Source: an uncultured Lachnospiraceae bacterium
GTDB taxonomy: Bacteria; Bacillota; Clostridia; Lachnospirales; Lachnospiraceae
Length of the DNA: 64,000 nucleotides
Assembly (NCBI GenBank): GCA_958402795.1
Contig: CATXUX010000002.1
Span: forward strand, 1 to 64,000
Reading direction: 5' to 3'
The notes under the pieces were generated by a model. It did not search any database and had not been told where the DNA came from. It saw only the letters and a list, made by a program, of their open reading frames with translations. Below are positions 38,558-46,574 of the stretch, piece after piece; position 1 is the first letter of the stretch; each line of letters opens with the position of its first letter. Both the position numbers and the translations under genes were made by a program.

Positions 38558-39469
38558 ATGGGTATGGATGTATTTGAAGAGTTATGCGCGGTTGCCGGAC
38601 AGGAGAATGTGCTGCTAAGTGAGCCGATGAGCGCACATACGACATTCCGTGTCGGCGGGCCGGCAGATTATTTTGTGACGCCCGATGGGGAAGAGATGGT
38701 CAGGGATCTGATCGTTTTGCTGAAGGAGCGGGAAATCCCGTATTATGTGATTGGAAACGGGAGCAATATTCTGGTCGGGGATAAGGGATTCCGGGGAGTG
38801 GTGATTCAGATCTTCAAGAAGATGAACCGGATCCGCACGGAGGGGGAAACGATTTATGCACAGGCGGGGGCACTTTTGTCACGGATCGCGGCGCAGGCGC
38901 TTGCGAATGAACTGACCGGATTTGAGTTTGCCTCCGGGATCCCCGGGACACTCGGCGGTGCGGTGATCATGAATGCCGGGGCGTATGGAGGAGAGATGAA
39001 GCAGGTTCTCTCCAATGTGTGCGTGCTGACGCGCGTGGGAGAACTCCGGGTTGTTCCTGCAGGGCAGATGAAGATGGGATACCGGACCAGCAGTTTTGCG
39101 GAAAATCAGGATATCGTACTGAGCGCAGAGCTCAGGCTGGAACGCGGCAGTGCAGATTCGATCCGGAGTTATATGGAAGAACTGCGGGAACGACGTATAT
39201 TAAAACAACCGCTGGAATATCCAAGTGCAGGCAGCACATTTAAGCGCCCGGAAGGATATTTTGCAGGAAAGCTCATTCAGGACGCAGGATTGTGCGGATT
39301 CCGGGTTGGCGGCGCACAGGTGTCCAAGAAGCACTGTGGGTTTGTGATCAACCGGGATCATGCGACCGCGGCGGACATTGTGGAACTGATGAGACAGGTT
39401 GCAGATAAGGTAGAAGAGAATGCGGGCGTGCGTCTGGAACCGGAAGTAAAGCAGATCGGTGAATTCTGA
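38558..39469 (+). CDS. murB: UDP-N-acetylenolpyruvoylglucosamine reductase
   Basis: FAD enzyme making UDP-MurNAc in the cytoplasm. The FAD domain has NTT-like AHTTFRVGGPADYF and GNGSNILV (about 65). GFEFASGIPGTLGGAV and the catalytic-Ser segment YPSAGSTFKRP (about 226) follow. Four in-frame ATGs cluster at 38546-38564; 38558 has GAGG six bases upstream and is my choice. First gene of murB-rapZ-whiA-crh. Confidence 0.95.
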   Translation: MGMDVFEELCAVAGQENVLLSEPMSAHTTFRVGGPADYFVTPDGEEMVRDLIVLLKEREIPYYVIGNGSNILVGDKGFRGVVIQIFKKMNRIRTEGETIYAQAGALLSRIAAQALANELTGFEFASGIPGTLGGAVIMNAGAYGGEMKQVLSNVCVLTRVGELRVVPAGQMKMGYRTSSFAENQDIVLSAELRLERGSADSIRSYMEELRERRILKQPLEYPSAGSTFKRPEGYFAGKLIQDAGLCGFRVGGAQVSKKHCGFVINRDHATAADIVELMRQVADKVEENAGVRLEPEVKQIGEF

Positions 39470-39547
39470 TGCTGCCGGGGCGCAGCACGAAGCAATCCGC
39501 AAGGTATCTTGTGAATGCAATACTTGATCTTTGAGAAAGGGGATCGT

Positions 39548-40426
39548 ATGAGGTTTGTAATTGTAACGGGAATGTCGGGAGCAGGCAAGTCAACTGCGCT
39601 GAAGATACTGGAAGACATCGGGTACTTTTGCGTGGATAACCTTCCGATTCAGTTGATTCCCAAATTTGCGGAGATATTGACGGCTCCGGACAGTGAACTG
39701 ACGGAGGTCGCGCTTGGAATCGACATCCGCAGCGGACAGGCGCTTGCGGGACTGGAAGAGCAGTTAAACCGGATGGATGAGATGGGACTTCACTATGAGA
39801 TCCTTTTCCTGGATGCGCAGGATGATGTGCTGATCAAGCGGTACAAGGAGACAAGACGGCATCATCCGCTGGGAGAAGACGGGCATGTTGACATCGGCAT
39901 TGCAAAAGAGCGGGAGCGGATCGCATTTTTAAAAATGCGCGCAACCTATATATTGAATACGAGCAAAATGCTGACAAGGGAGCTGAAAGCAGAACTGGGT
40001 CAGATATTCGTGGATGGAAAGGATTTCAAAAACCTGTATATTACGGTGATGTCGTTCGGGTTTAAGTACGGAATCCCGCAGGACGCGGATCTGGTGCTGG
40101 ATGTGCGTTTCCTGCCGAATCCATACTATATAGAAGGACTGCGGGAAAAGACCGGGAACGACCGTGAGGTGCAGGAATATGTGCTGGGCGGACGGAGAGG
40201 AAAAGAGTTTGTGGAGAAACTGACGGATCTGATCGGATTTCTGCTTCCGAATTATATTCTGGAGGGGAAAAATGAACTGGTGATCGCATTCGGATGTACC
40301 GGTGGGAAGCACCGGTCAGTGACGCTGGCGAATGTGCTGTATGATTTCGTGCGGCAAAAAGGAGATTACGGAGTCCGTATCGAACACCGTGATATTGAGA
40401 AGGACGCGATCACAAAAGCGCAGTAG
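39548..40426 (+). CDS. rapZ: RNase adapter/nucleotide-binding protein RapZ (YvcJ)
   Basis: 292 residues. The P-loop GMSGAGKST is at 8-16, DNLPIQLIP at about 32, and the C-terminal domain has AFGCTGGKHRSV. In Bacillus it is YvcJ; in E. coli RapZ controls GlmS through small RNAs. The ATG at 39548 follows AAAGGGG and gives the conserved N-terminus. The gene is followed directly by whiA; the yvcK/glmR gene that usually separates them is missing. Confidence 0.94.
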   Translation: MRFVIVTGMSGAGKSTALKILEDIGYFCVDNLPIQLIPKFAEILTAPDSELTEVALGIDIRSGQALAGLEEQLNRMDEMGLHYEILFLDAQDDVLIKRYKETRRHHPLGEDGHVDIGIAKERERIAFLKMRATYILNTSKMLTRELKAELGQIFVDGKDFKNLYITVMSFGFKYGIPQDADLVLDVRFLPNPYYIEGLREKTGNDREVQEYVLGGRRGKEFVEKLTDLIGFLLPNYILEGKNELVIAFGCTGGKHRSVTLANVLYDFVRQKGDYGVRIEHRDIEKDAITKAQ

Positions 40427-40453
40427 ACGCGGAAGGAGAAGGTGTCTGGGGAA

Positions 40454-41413
40454 ATGTCATTTTCAGGGGATGTAAAAGAGGAACTTTCAAAGCACTGGAG
40501 TCCGGCAAGACACTGCCAGATCGCGGAGCTGGCGGCGCTGCTCGGACTGTGCGGAACCATTGTGATCACCAGCAGAGATGAGTGCCGGGTCAAAGTTCAT
40601 ACAGAAAATAAAGCTGTTGCAAGAAAAGTCTTTACATTAGTGAAAAAAACATTTAATATAGAAGCTGATATCTCGGTCAGGAGAAATCTTCAGTCGGGGA
40701 ATGTGTCCTATTCCGTTGTAGTCCGCCGTCATGAGGACGCGCTGCGCATCCTGCAGGCGACAAAGCTGACGGATGAACGGACGGACGGGTTCGGAGAGGT
40801 CAGAATTGTGAATCCGATCGTGGTTCAGCAGACATGCTGCAGGCGGGCGTTTATTCGCGGTGCTTTTTTGGCGGCAGGTTCTATGAGCGATCCGAACAAG
40901 TCGTATCATTTCGAGATTGTCTGTGCGGCTAAGGGAATGGCGGACCAGCTTCGCGAACTGATGTGCAGCTTCTCGATGGATGCCAAGACGGTTCAGAGGA
41001 AGAAGACCTATGTTGTGTATCTGAAAGAGGGTTCACAGATCGTAGATATGCTGAATATTATGGAGGCGCATCTTTCGCTGATGGAGCTGGAGAATGTCCG
41101 GATCCTCAAGGAAATGCGCAATACAGTAAACCGCAAGGTGAACTGTGAAACGGCAAATCTGAGCAAGACAGTGTCTGCAGCGGTCAAACAGATCGAAGAC
41201 ATTACATATCTGCAGAATAAGATCGGTCTTGAGAAATTGCCGGAAGGGCTGGAGGAAGTTGCGCTTGCCCGCCTTTCCCATCCTGATGCATCATTAAAGG
41301 AGTTAGGAAATCTCTTGTCGCCGCCCGTAGGAAAATCCGGTGTGAACCACCGGCTCCGTAAAATCGGAGACATAGCGGAAAAGGTCAGACAAGAACAAGG
41401 AGGATTATCATGA
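40454..41413 (+). CDS. whiA: WhiA-type DNA-binding protein
   Basis: About 319 residues. N-terminal half: LAGLIDADG-like fold (MSFSGDVKEEL, ELAALLGLCGTI, AFIRGAFLAAGS). The C-terminal helix-turn-helix contains LARLSHPDASLKELGNLLSPPVGKSGVNHR. It affects cell division and chromosome segregation in Bacillus, and sporulation in Streptomyces. The start is uncertain: the ATG at 40454 gives the usual N-terminus, while a GTG at 40442 sits too close to the AAGGAG at 40433. It overlaps crh by an ATGA. Confidence 0.94.
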   Translation: MSFSGDVKEELSKHWSPARHCQIAELAALLGLCGTIVITSRDECRVKVHTENKAVARKVFTLVKKTFNIEADISVRRNLQSGNVSYSVVVRRHEDALRILQATKLTDERTDGFGEVRIVNPIVVQQTCCRRAFIRGAFLAAGSMSDPNKSYHFEIVCAAKGMADQLRELMCSFSMDAKTVQRKKTYVVYLKEGSQIVDMLNIMEAHLSLMELENVRILKEMRNTVNRKVNCETANLSKTVSAAVKQIEDITYLQNKIGLEKLPEGLEEVALARLSHPDASLKELGNLLSPPVGKSGVNHRLRKIGDIAEKVRQEQGGLS

Positions 41414-41667
41414 TTGAAACACCAGTTGTAGTAAAACAGGAAAATGGTCTGGACGCGAGACCCATCGCATTGCTTGTACAAGAGGCAAGCCAGTATGCAA
41501 GCAGGATTTTTATCGTAGCAGACGATAAGAAGATCAATGCGAAGAGTATTATGGGAATGATGAGCCTGAATCTTTCACAAGGAGAGCAGGTTACCGTTCT
41601 GACAGACGGGGAAGACGAAGAAAAAGCTGCGGAAGGAATCAAAACATTTCTGGCGGATTTAAAATAA
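41410..41667 (+). CDS. crh: Crh-like HPr paralogue (His15 replaced by Asp)
   Basis: An 85-residue HPr-fold protein. The EI phosphorylation site His15 of HPr is Asp in NGLDARPIAL, so it cannot take part in PTS sugar transport. The HPr-kinase site Ser46 remains in AKSIMGMM. This is the Crh pattern (Bacillus Crh has Gln15), and the position right after whiA is the same as in Bacillus. The expected role is as a Ser-phosphorylated co-regulator of CcpA in catabolite control. The start codon overlaps the whiA stop. Confidence 0.9.
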   Translation: MIETPVVVKQENGLDARPIALLVQEASQYASRIFIVADDKKINAKSIMGMMSLNLSQGEQVTVLTDGEDEEKAAEGIKTFLADLK

Positions 41668-41693
41668 AAGCTAAAATAAAAATGAAAAAATGG

Positions 41694-41727
41694 AAAAAGA
41701 GGTTGTGCTTTTGCGCAACCTCTTTTA
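41694..41727 (+). terminator. Intrinsic terminator after crh
   Basis: Stem AAAGAGGTTGTGC/GCGCAACCTCTTT with a TTTT loop and a following TTTT closes murB-rapZ-whiA-crh. Confidence 0.88.
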
Positions 41728-41802
41728 TACTGTACCGTAAAAGGAAAAGAGGAAGTCTTGAACAAAGGTGGGCGTAAATAGTTTTTGGGTAAGGAGAAAG
41801 AA

Positions 41803-42849
41803 ATGAAAAAGCTGTTATTTATCTATAATCCGAATGCAGGGACGGGCACACTGAAACCAAAATTGTCAGAGGTACTGGATATTTTTGTGAAAGGCGGATA
41901 TGAAGTGACCGTATATCCTACGCAGAAACCGCATGATGCATTTGCCAAAACAATCTCTTACGGGGACGGATACGACCGGGTGATCTGCAGCGGAGGCGAC
42001 GGTACGCTGGATGAAGTGGTAAGCGGGATGATCCGGCGGGAGAATAAGGTCCCGGTGGGATATATCCCGGCAGGAACGACGAATGATTTTGCCAGCAGCC
42101 TGCATATTCCGAAAGATATGCTGGAGGCAGCGGATATCGCGGCGAACGGCGTGCCTTTCCCTTGTGATGTGGGCGTCTTCAATGACGATTATTTTGTATA
42201 TATCGCGGCGTTTGGCCTGTTTACGGATGTGTCCTACGAGACCGATCAGAATATGAAAAATGTGCTGGGACATCTGGCATATATTCTGGAAGGGGCAAAG
42301 CGTATCTTTGATATTACTTCATATCATATGAAAGTGACTTCCGGCGATGAAGTGATCGAAGATGATTTTATTTATGGAATGGTGACAAACTCTCACTCGG
42401 TCGGCGGATTCCGCAATATTGTAGGTCAGAATGTTGCATATGATGACGGGGAGTTTGAAGTGACCTTGATCAAGATGCCGAAGAATGTAAAAGAACTCAA
42501 TGAGATTATCGTGGCGCTGACGGTCAGTCAGTTCAAATCCGAGTATATGTACTGTTTCCGGACGTCGGATATCACGTTTGAATCGCTGGACACAGTTTCA
42601 TGGACTTTGGACGGAGAGTTCGGAGGAAACCATGATGTGGTACATATCAGAAATGAGAAAAAAGGCGTTCAGATCATTGTGAAAGAGGACGCGCTGGAGC
42701 GGCTGCACCAGAAGCGGGAAGAAGTACGTCAGGAAGAGCTGGAAGCGGAAGAGCAGGCGAAGCTCGAAGAAAAGGCTCAGGGAGATGAAAATGCGATACC
42801 TCCGGTCCAGGTGCAGACAGAATTGCAGACGGAAGAGGAAGAAGCATAG
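41803..42849 (+). CDS. Diacylglycerol/lipid kinase family protein
   Basis: 348 residues from the ATG at 41803 (AAGGAG seven bases before). The DAGK catalytic domain has LLFIYNPNAGTG, CSGGDGTLDEVVSG (about 58) and IPAGTTNDFA (about 85). The Glu-rich C-terminal tail (about 300-348) is not part of the catalytic fold. It probably phosphorylates diacylglycerol or a related lipid; in Gram-positives such enzymes recycle lipid from lipoteichoic acid synthesis. Confidence 0.9.
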   Translation: MKKLLFIYNPNAGTGTLKPKLSEVLDIFVKGGYEVTVYPTQKPHDAFAKTISYGDGYDRVICSGGDGTLDEVVSGMIRRENKVPVGYIPAGTTNDFASSLHIPKDMLEAADIAANGVPFPCDVGVFNDDYFVYIAAFGLFTDVSYETDQNMKNVLGHLAYILEGAKRIFDITSYHMKVTSGDEVIEDDFIYGMVTNSHSVGGFRNIVGQNVAYDDGEFEVTLIKMPKNVKELNEIIVALTVSQFKSEYMYCFRTSDITFESLDTVSWTLDGEFGGNHDVVHIRNEKKGVQIIVKEDALERLHQKREEVRQEELEAEEQAKLEEKAQGDENAIPPVQVQTELQTEEEEA

Positions 42850-42883
42850 GAAGAGCTGCGGAGGATCGAAGAGAATACCAATA

Positions 42884-42936
42884 AAAGGGAACGCACGGAG
42901 CAGGAACTGCCCCCTGAGACCGTGCGCTCCTTTTTT
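42884..42936 (+). terminator. Intrinsic terminator after the lipid kinase gene
   Basis: Stem (AAAGGGAACGCACGG / CCGTGCGCTCC-TTTTTT) around a 20-base loop with a six-T run. Confidence 0.82.
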
Positions 42937-43048
42937 GGATGTCTAAACAAAACTCTTACGTGTAAGTAAGACGTCATTCAGGTTCATGTCCGGGATTCTC
43001 TATAAAATAAAAAACGGAATACCATAGTGATATTCCGCTTTGTAAAGT

Positions 43049-43119
43049 GACTCCGAGGAGAATCGAACTCCTGATTCCAGCGTGAGAGGCTAGCGTCTTG
43101 ACCGCTTGACCACGGAGCC
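43049..43119 (-). tRNA. tRNA-Glu (anticodon CUC)
   Basis: Cloverleaf on the minus strand with acceptor GGCTCCG/CGGAGTC (one wobble), T-loop TTCGATTC, and anticodon stem CTAGC/GCTGG around CTCTCAC. CCA is not encoded. Confidence 0.93.
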
Positions 43120-43235
43120 ATATCAGTGTGCCTGTAAAGTTGTCTCTCAACAAGCAAGATATACTATATCATGTAAAAACAAAAAAAGCAAGCATTTTTT
43201 TGAAAAAATAAAAAAAGCAAAAAAGAGGCTTTTTC

Positions 43236-43264
43236 TTGACAGAAGATGCCACGTTTGATACGAT
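43236..43264 (+). promoter_or_regulatory. Promoter of nagB-nagA
   Basis: A perfect TTGACA (43236-43241), 17 bp, then TACGAT (43259-43264). A perfect 10-bp palindrome AACCCGGGTT lies at 43278-43287, just after the expected start point, where a repressor could bind. Confidence 0.75.
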
Positions 43265-43302
43265 AAAGGCAATTGAGAACCCGGGTTGTTACTCGGAACA
43301 GG

Positions 43303-43357
43303 CAAAACCAGATTTTCAGAGATAGAGGGTACTTTATGATCTGGGAATCTGGTTTTG
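43303..43357 (+). promoter_or_regulatory. Leader hairpin before nagB (possible attenuator)
   Basis: Twelve bases CAAAACCAGATT pair perfectly with AATCTGGTTTTG 31 bases later and lead into GTTTTG, within a leader of about 130 bases. It resembles a weak intrinsic terminator. It does not match a glmS ribozyme or any riboswitch class I recognise. Confidence 0.5.
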
Positions 43358-43401
43358 TTTTGCAGAAGAAAGATGAAAATGATACGAGGAGGAATGCAGT
43401 T

Positions 43402-44142
43402 ATGAAACTTATCAGGACAAAGGATTATCAGGACATGAGCCGGAAAGCGGCAAATATCATTTCCGCGCAGATTCTGCTGAAACCGGACAGTGTACTAGGA
43501 CTGGCGACCGGTTCGTCACCGGTTGGACTGTACGATCAGCTTGTGGAATGGTATAAGAAGGAGGATCTTGATTTTTCCAAAGTGAAGACCGTGAATCTGG
43601 ATGAATACAAGGGACTTCCCCGTGAGAATGACCAGAGCTATTACCACTTTATGCACGAGCATTTGTTTGACCGGGTAAATATAAATCCTGATTATACGAA
43701 TGTGCCGAATGGAATGGCAGAGGACGGTGACGCAGAGTGCTGCCGCTACGAAGCGCTGATCGAGTCCCTTGGAGGTGTGGATATGCAGCTTCTTGGAATG
43801 GGACGGAACGGACATATCGGGTTCAATGAACCGGCGGATGCTTTCGCACCGGCGACACATTGCGTAGATCTGACAGAGAGTACGATCGAGGCAAATAAGC
43901 GGTTCTTCGCGTCTGCAGATGACGTACCGCGCCAGGCGTATACGATGGGAATCGGGACGATCATGCGTGCGCGGAGAATTCTGGTGGTAGTCAGCGGAGA
44001 AGACAAGGCAGACGCACTTGCCGCGGCGTTCTACGGACCGATAGCGCCGCAGATGCCTGCGTCAATCCTGCGGTTTCATCCGGACGTAACGGTTGTTGCG
44101 GACGCGGCGGCACTTTCCAAAATGCCCGCGGAAATAAGATAG
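43402..44142 (+). CDS. nagB: Glucosamine-6-phosphate deaminase
   Basis: Converts GlcN-6-P to fructose-6-P and ammonia, the last step of amino-sugar breakdown. 246 residues from the ATG at 43402 with GAGGAGG upstream; the longer frame to 43273 includes the promoter leader and is rejected. LGLATGSSPVGLYDQL (about 33-48), NLDEYKGL with its general-base Asp, and LGMGRNGHIGFNEP with the catalytic His are all intact. The gene is followed 36 bp later by nagA. Confidence 0.95.
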   Translation: MKLIRTKDYQDMSRKAANIISAQILLKPDSVLGLATGSSPVGLYDQLVEWYKKEDLDFSKVKTVNLDEYKGLPRENDQSYYHFMHEHLFDRVNINPDYTNVPNGMAEDGDAECCRYEALIESLGGVDMQLLGMGRNGHIGFNEPADAFAPATHCVDLTESTIEANKRFFASADDVPRQAYTMGIGTIMRARRILVVVSGEDKADALAAAFYGPIAPQMPASILRFHPDVTVVADAAALSKMPAEIR

Positions 44143-44178
44143 CAGAGGAGCAGATCTGTCTGGAAGGAAGGCTATAGA

Positions 44179-45318
44179 ATGATTATAAAGAACGTACAGG
44201 TTTTCGGAGAAGATAAAAGGTTCCGGCAGGGGGCAATCCAGATAAGAGACGGACTCTTTGCAGCAGTGTGCGGTTTAGAGGAGCCGGATCAGAGTTCGGA
44301 CGAAGTACTGGACGGAGAAGGCTGTTTTGCCATCCCCGGACTGGTGGATATTCATTTTCATGGATGTGTGGGAGCTGATTTCTGCGATGGGACGGAAGAG
44401 GCGATCGCACAGATGGCGGCTTATGAGGCTTCGGTCGGCGTGACGTCGATCTGTCCGGCGTCTATGACTGTTTCAGAGGAAGAGCTTCACACCATCATGC
44501 GAACAGCGGGAAATTATCAGCCACATGGCGGTGCAAAGCTGTCCGGAATCAATATGGAGGGTCCGTTTATCAGCGAAAAAAAGAAAGGCGCGCAGGCCGC
44601 GGAGCATATCCGCCGATGCGATGCTGCTTTGTTCCGTGCGCTTCAGAAAGAGGCAGACGGTCTGATACGCCTGGTTGACATTGCACCGGAGACAGAGGGC
44701 GCGATGGAGTTTATTGATATGGTAAAAGACGAAGTCGTTGTCTCTGTTGCACATACGACGGCGGATTACGACACCGCTGCAGAGGCGTTTTCCAGAGGCG
44801 CGAGCCATGTCACACATCTGTATAATGCCATGCCGCCGATGAATCACCGGGATCCGGGAGTGGCAGGCGCGGCTCGGGACGCCAAGAACTGCAGTGTGGA
44901 GCTGATCTGTGATGGGATACATATTCATCCGTCCATGGTGCGGGCGACATTTGCCATGTTCGGACCGGACAGGGTGATCCTGATCAGCGACAGTATGCGG
45001 GCCGCCGGTCTGACGGACGGCCAGTATACGCTTGGCGGGCAGGATGTATTCGTCAAAGGCGCACTTGCAACACTGGCGGATGGAACGATCGCAGGCTCCG
45101 TGACAAACCTGATGGACTGTATGAAGAATGCCGTGAAGAATATGGAGATCCCGCTGGAAGATGCGGTCGCTGCGGCAACCATGAACCCGGCAAAAGCAAT
45201 TGGTATTTACGATGTTTGCGGAAGCATTTCAGAAGGAAAAGCGGCGGATCTTGTCCTCCTGGATAAAGAGCTGAACGTAAAAGCCGTATATGTCGACGGA
45301 AAAGAAATTCAGATATAG
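44179..45318 (+). CDS. nagA: N-acetylglucosamine-6-phosphate deacetylase
   Basis: Amidohydrolase that removes acetate from GlcNAc-6-P. 379 residues: metal site HFHGCVGADF (about 58), EGPFI (about 128), His in VSVAHTTAD and THLYNAMPP, and the catalytic Asp in LISDSMRAAG. It completes the route from ManNAc-6-P/GlcNAc-6-P to fructose-6-P, together with nagB and the sialate genes downstream. An intrinsic terminator separates it from them, so the two sets are separate transcripts. Confidence 0.95.
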   Translation: MIIKNVQVFGEDKRFRQGAIQIRDGLFAAVCGLEEPDQSSDEVLDGEGCFAIPGLVDIHFHGCVGADFCDGTEEAIAQMAAYEASVGVTSICPASMTVSEEELHTIMRTAGNYQPHGGAKLSGINMEGPFISEKKKGAQAAEHIRRCDAALFRALQKEADGLIRLVDIAPETEGAMEFIDMVKDEVVVSVAHTTADYDTAAEAFSRGASHVTHLYNAMPPMNHRDPGVAGAARDAKNCSVELICDGIHIHPSMVRATFAMFGPDRVILISDSMRAAGLTDGQYTLGGQDVFVKGALATLADGTIAGSVTNLMDCMKNAVKNMEIPLEDAVAAATMNPAKAIGIYDVCGSISEGKAADLVLLDKELNVKAVYVDGKEIQI

Positions 45319-45345
45319 AGTTACTTGTTGTTGTGCAAATGAAAA

Positions 45346-45382
45346 GGAGAGTCGGACGCATCCGGCTCTCCTGATTTTTTTA
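45346..45382 (+). terminator. Intrinsic terminator after nagA
   Basis: GGAGAGTCGGA/TCCGGCTCTCC with a 4-base loop, then TGATTTTTTT. Confidence 0.9.
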
Positions 45383-45486
45383 ACAATATCTTCAAATCTT
45401 GAAATCGTTGATAGTTTCAAAAGAGAATCCTTTTAATCATTCTTGATCCTAATTTACAAAATGAAAGAATGAATGAGGTAAAATGC

Positions 45487-45538
45487 ACAAAAAAGAAAAT
45501 ATTTTTTATTTATATTTAACAAAAAAGAAAATATTTTC
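45487..45538 (+). promoter_or_regulatory. Twin 19-bp operator-like repeats upstream of the sialate operon
   Basis: ACAAAAAAGAAAATATTTT occurs identically at 45487-45505 and 45519-45537. Each holds a dyad (GAAAATATTTTC in the second copy, GAAAATATTTTT in the first). The copies are 32 bp apart, about three helical turns, so bound dimers would lie on one face of the DNA just upstream of the -35. The RpiR regulator encoded in the operon is the obvious candidate ligand. Confidence 0.72.
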
Positions 45539-45547
45539 TAAAAAGTA

Positions 45548-45575
45548 TTGAAAAAAATTTTTTTGATGTTATGAT
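45548..45575 (+). promoter_or_regulatory. Promoter of the sialate operon
   Basis: TTGAAA (45548-45553), a 16-bp spacer and TATGAT (45570-45575), about 48 bp before the first start codon. Confidence 0.72.
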
Positions 45576-45622
45576 GGAGATAACAAGAAAAGAAAGTTAC
45601 AAATGCAAAGGAGGTTATGAAC

Positions 45623-46561
45623 ATGAGACCAGAAGAGTTACGGGAGCATCTGAAAGGAATTACGGTGATCAGCATCACCCCTTTTAAAGAAAACGGGGAG
45701 TTTGACGCGAAAGGGTACGAAAAGAATTTGAAGTTTTTGCTGGATGGCGGCCTTAATCAGGACAACGCAGTGATCGTGATCTGTGGAAGCACGGGCGAGT
45801 GCGGGGCAATGGCGACGGACGAACGTAAGATGATTCTGGAGATGGTCGTTGATACAATTGGAGATGCAATGCCGGTAATCCAGGGATGCAATAGTACGAA
45901 TGTGAATGAGTCGATCGAACTTGCGCAGCATGCACAGGATCACGGTGCAGCGGGGATTATGGCATTGTCACCGTATTACTATCCGGCAAAGGATGAAAAT
46001 TGTATTTATGCCTTTTATGAGAAACTGGCAGGAAATACAGATCTTGGAATCTTGCTGTATAACAACTTTGAAGTAATGAATATTGACTGCCCGATCTCTG
46101 TACTGAAACGATTGAAAAAAATACCGAATATAGTTGGAATGAAAGAGTGTACACCTGCGTTTTTCAAAATGACACGTGTAGTTCAGGAGATTGGCGACGA
46201 GGTTTCCGTAGTAAACGGGCACGGAGAATTTCTGGAGCCGTATGCAGCACTGGCCGGCACGACCGGATTCATTTCCAGTATGAGTAATATTGTACCGGAC
46301 CGAAGCGTTGCAATATGGAATGCGCGCTCGACGGGAAATTATGAGGAGGCGCTTCGAATCCGAAACACGATGGTCCCGTATATGGATCTGGCAGTGAAAT
46401 ATTCCGGGATGGGTGGTGAATATAAGGTGATCGCATTGCTGAAATATATGGCTGATCTGGCTGGATCCTGCGGCGGATACACACGGATTCCGACGGTGCC
46501 GTTGTCAGAAGCAGAGAAGGAAGAGGCAAGAAGCGTTGCGAAACAGATAGGAATCATATAA
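45623..46561 (+). CDS. N-acetylneuraminate lyase/dihydrodipicolinate synthase family aldolase
   Basis: Schiff-base class I aldolase, 312 residues. The Schiff-base lysine is in VGMKECT (about 172) and the Tyr in SPYYYPAKD (about 140). The pyruvate-carboxylate motif is CGSTGECG, where DHDPS usually has GTTGE. With NanE and a ROK kinase in the same operon, its most likely reaction is sialate to ManNAc plus pyruvate. It is divergent from textbook NanA, so a related 2-keto-3-deoxy sugar acid is possible. The ATG at 45623 is eight bases after GGAGG; an ATG at 45617 is too close. Confidence 0.85.
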   Translation: MRPEELREHLKGITVISITPFKENGEFDAKGYEKNLKFLLDGGLNQDNAVIVICGSTGECGAMATDERKMILEMVVDTIGDAMPVIQGCNSTNVNESIELAQHAQDHGAAGIMALSPYYYPAKDENCIYAFYEKLAGNTDLGILLYNNFEVMNIDCPISVLKRLKKIPNIVGMKECTPAFFKMTRVVQEIGDEVSVVNGHGEFLEPYAALAGTTGFISSMSNIVPDRSVAIWNARSTGNYEEALRIRNTMVPYMDLAVKYSGMGGEYKVIALLKYMADLAGSCGGYTRIPTVPLSEAEKEEARSVAKQIGII

Positions 46562-46574
46562 GGAGGGTACGTTT

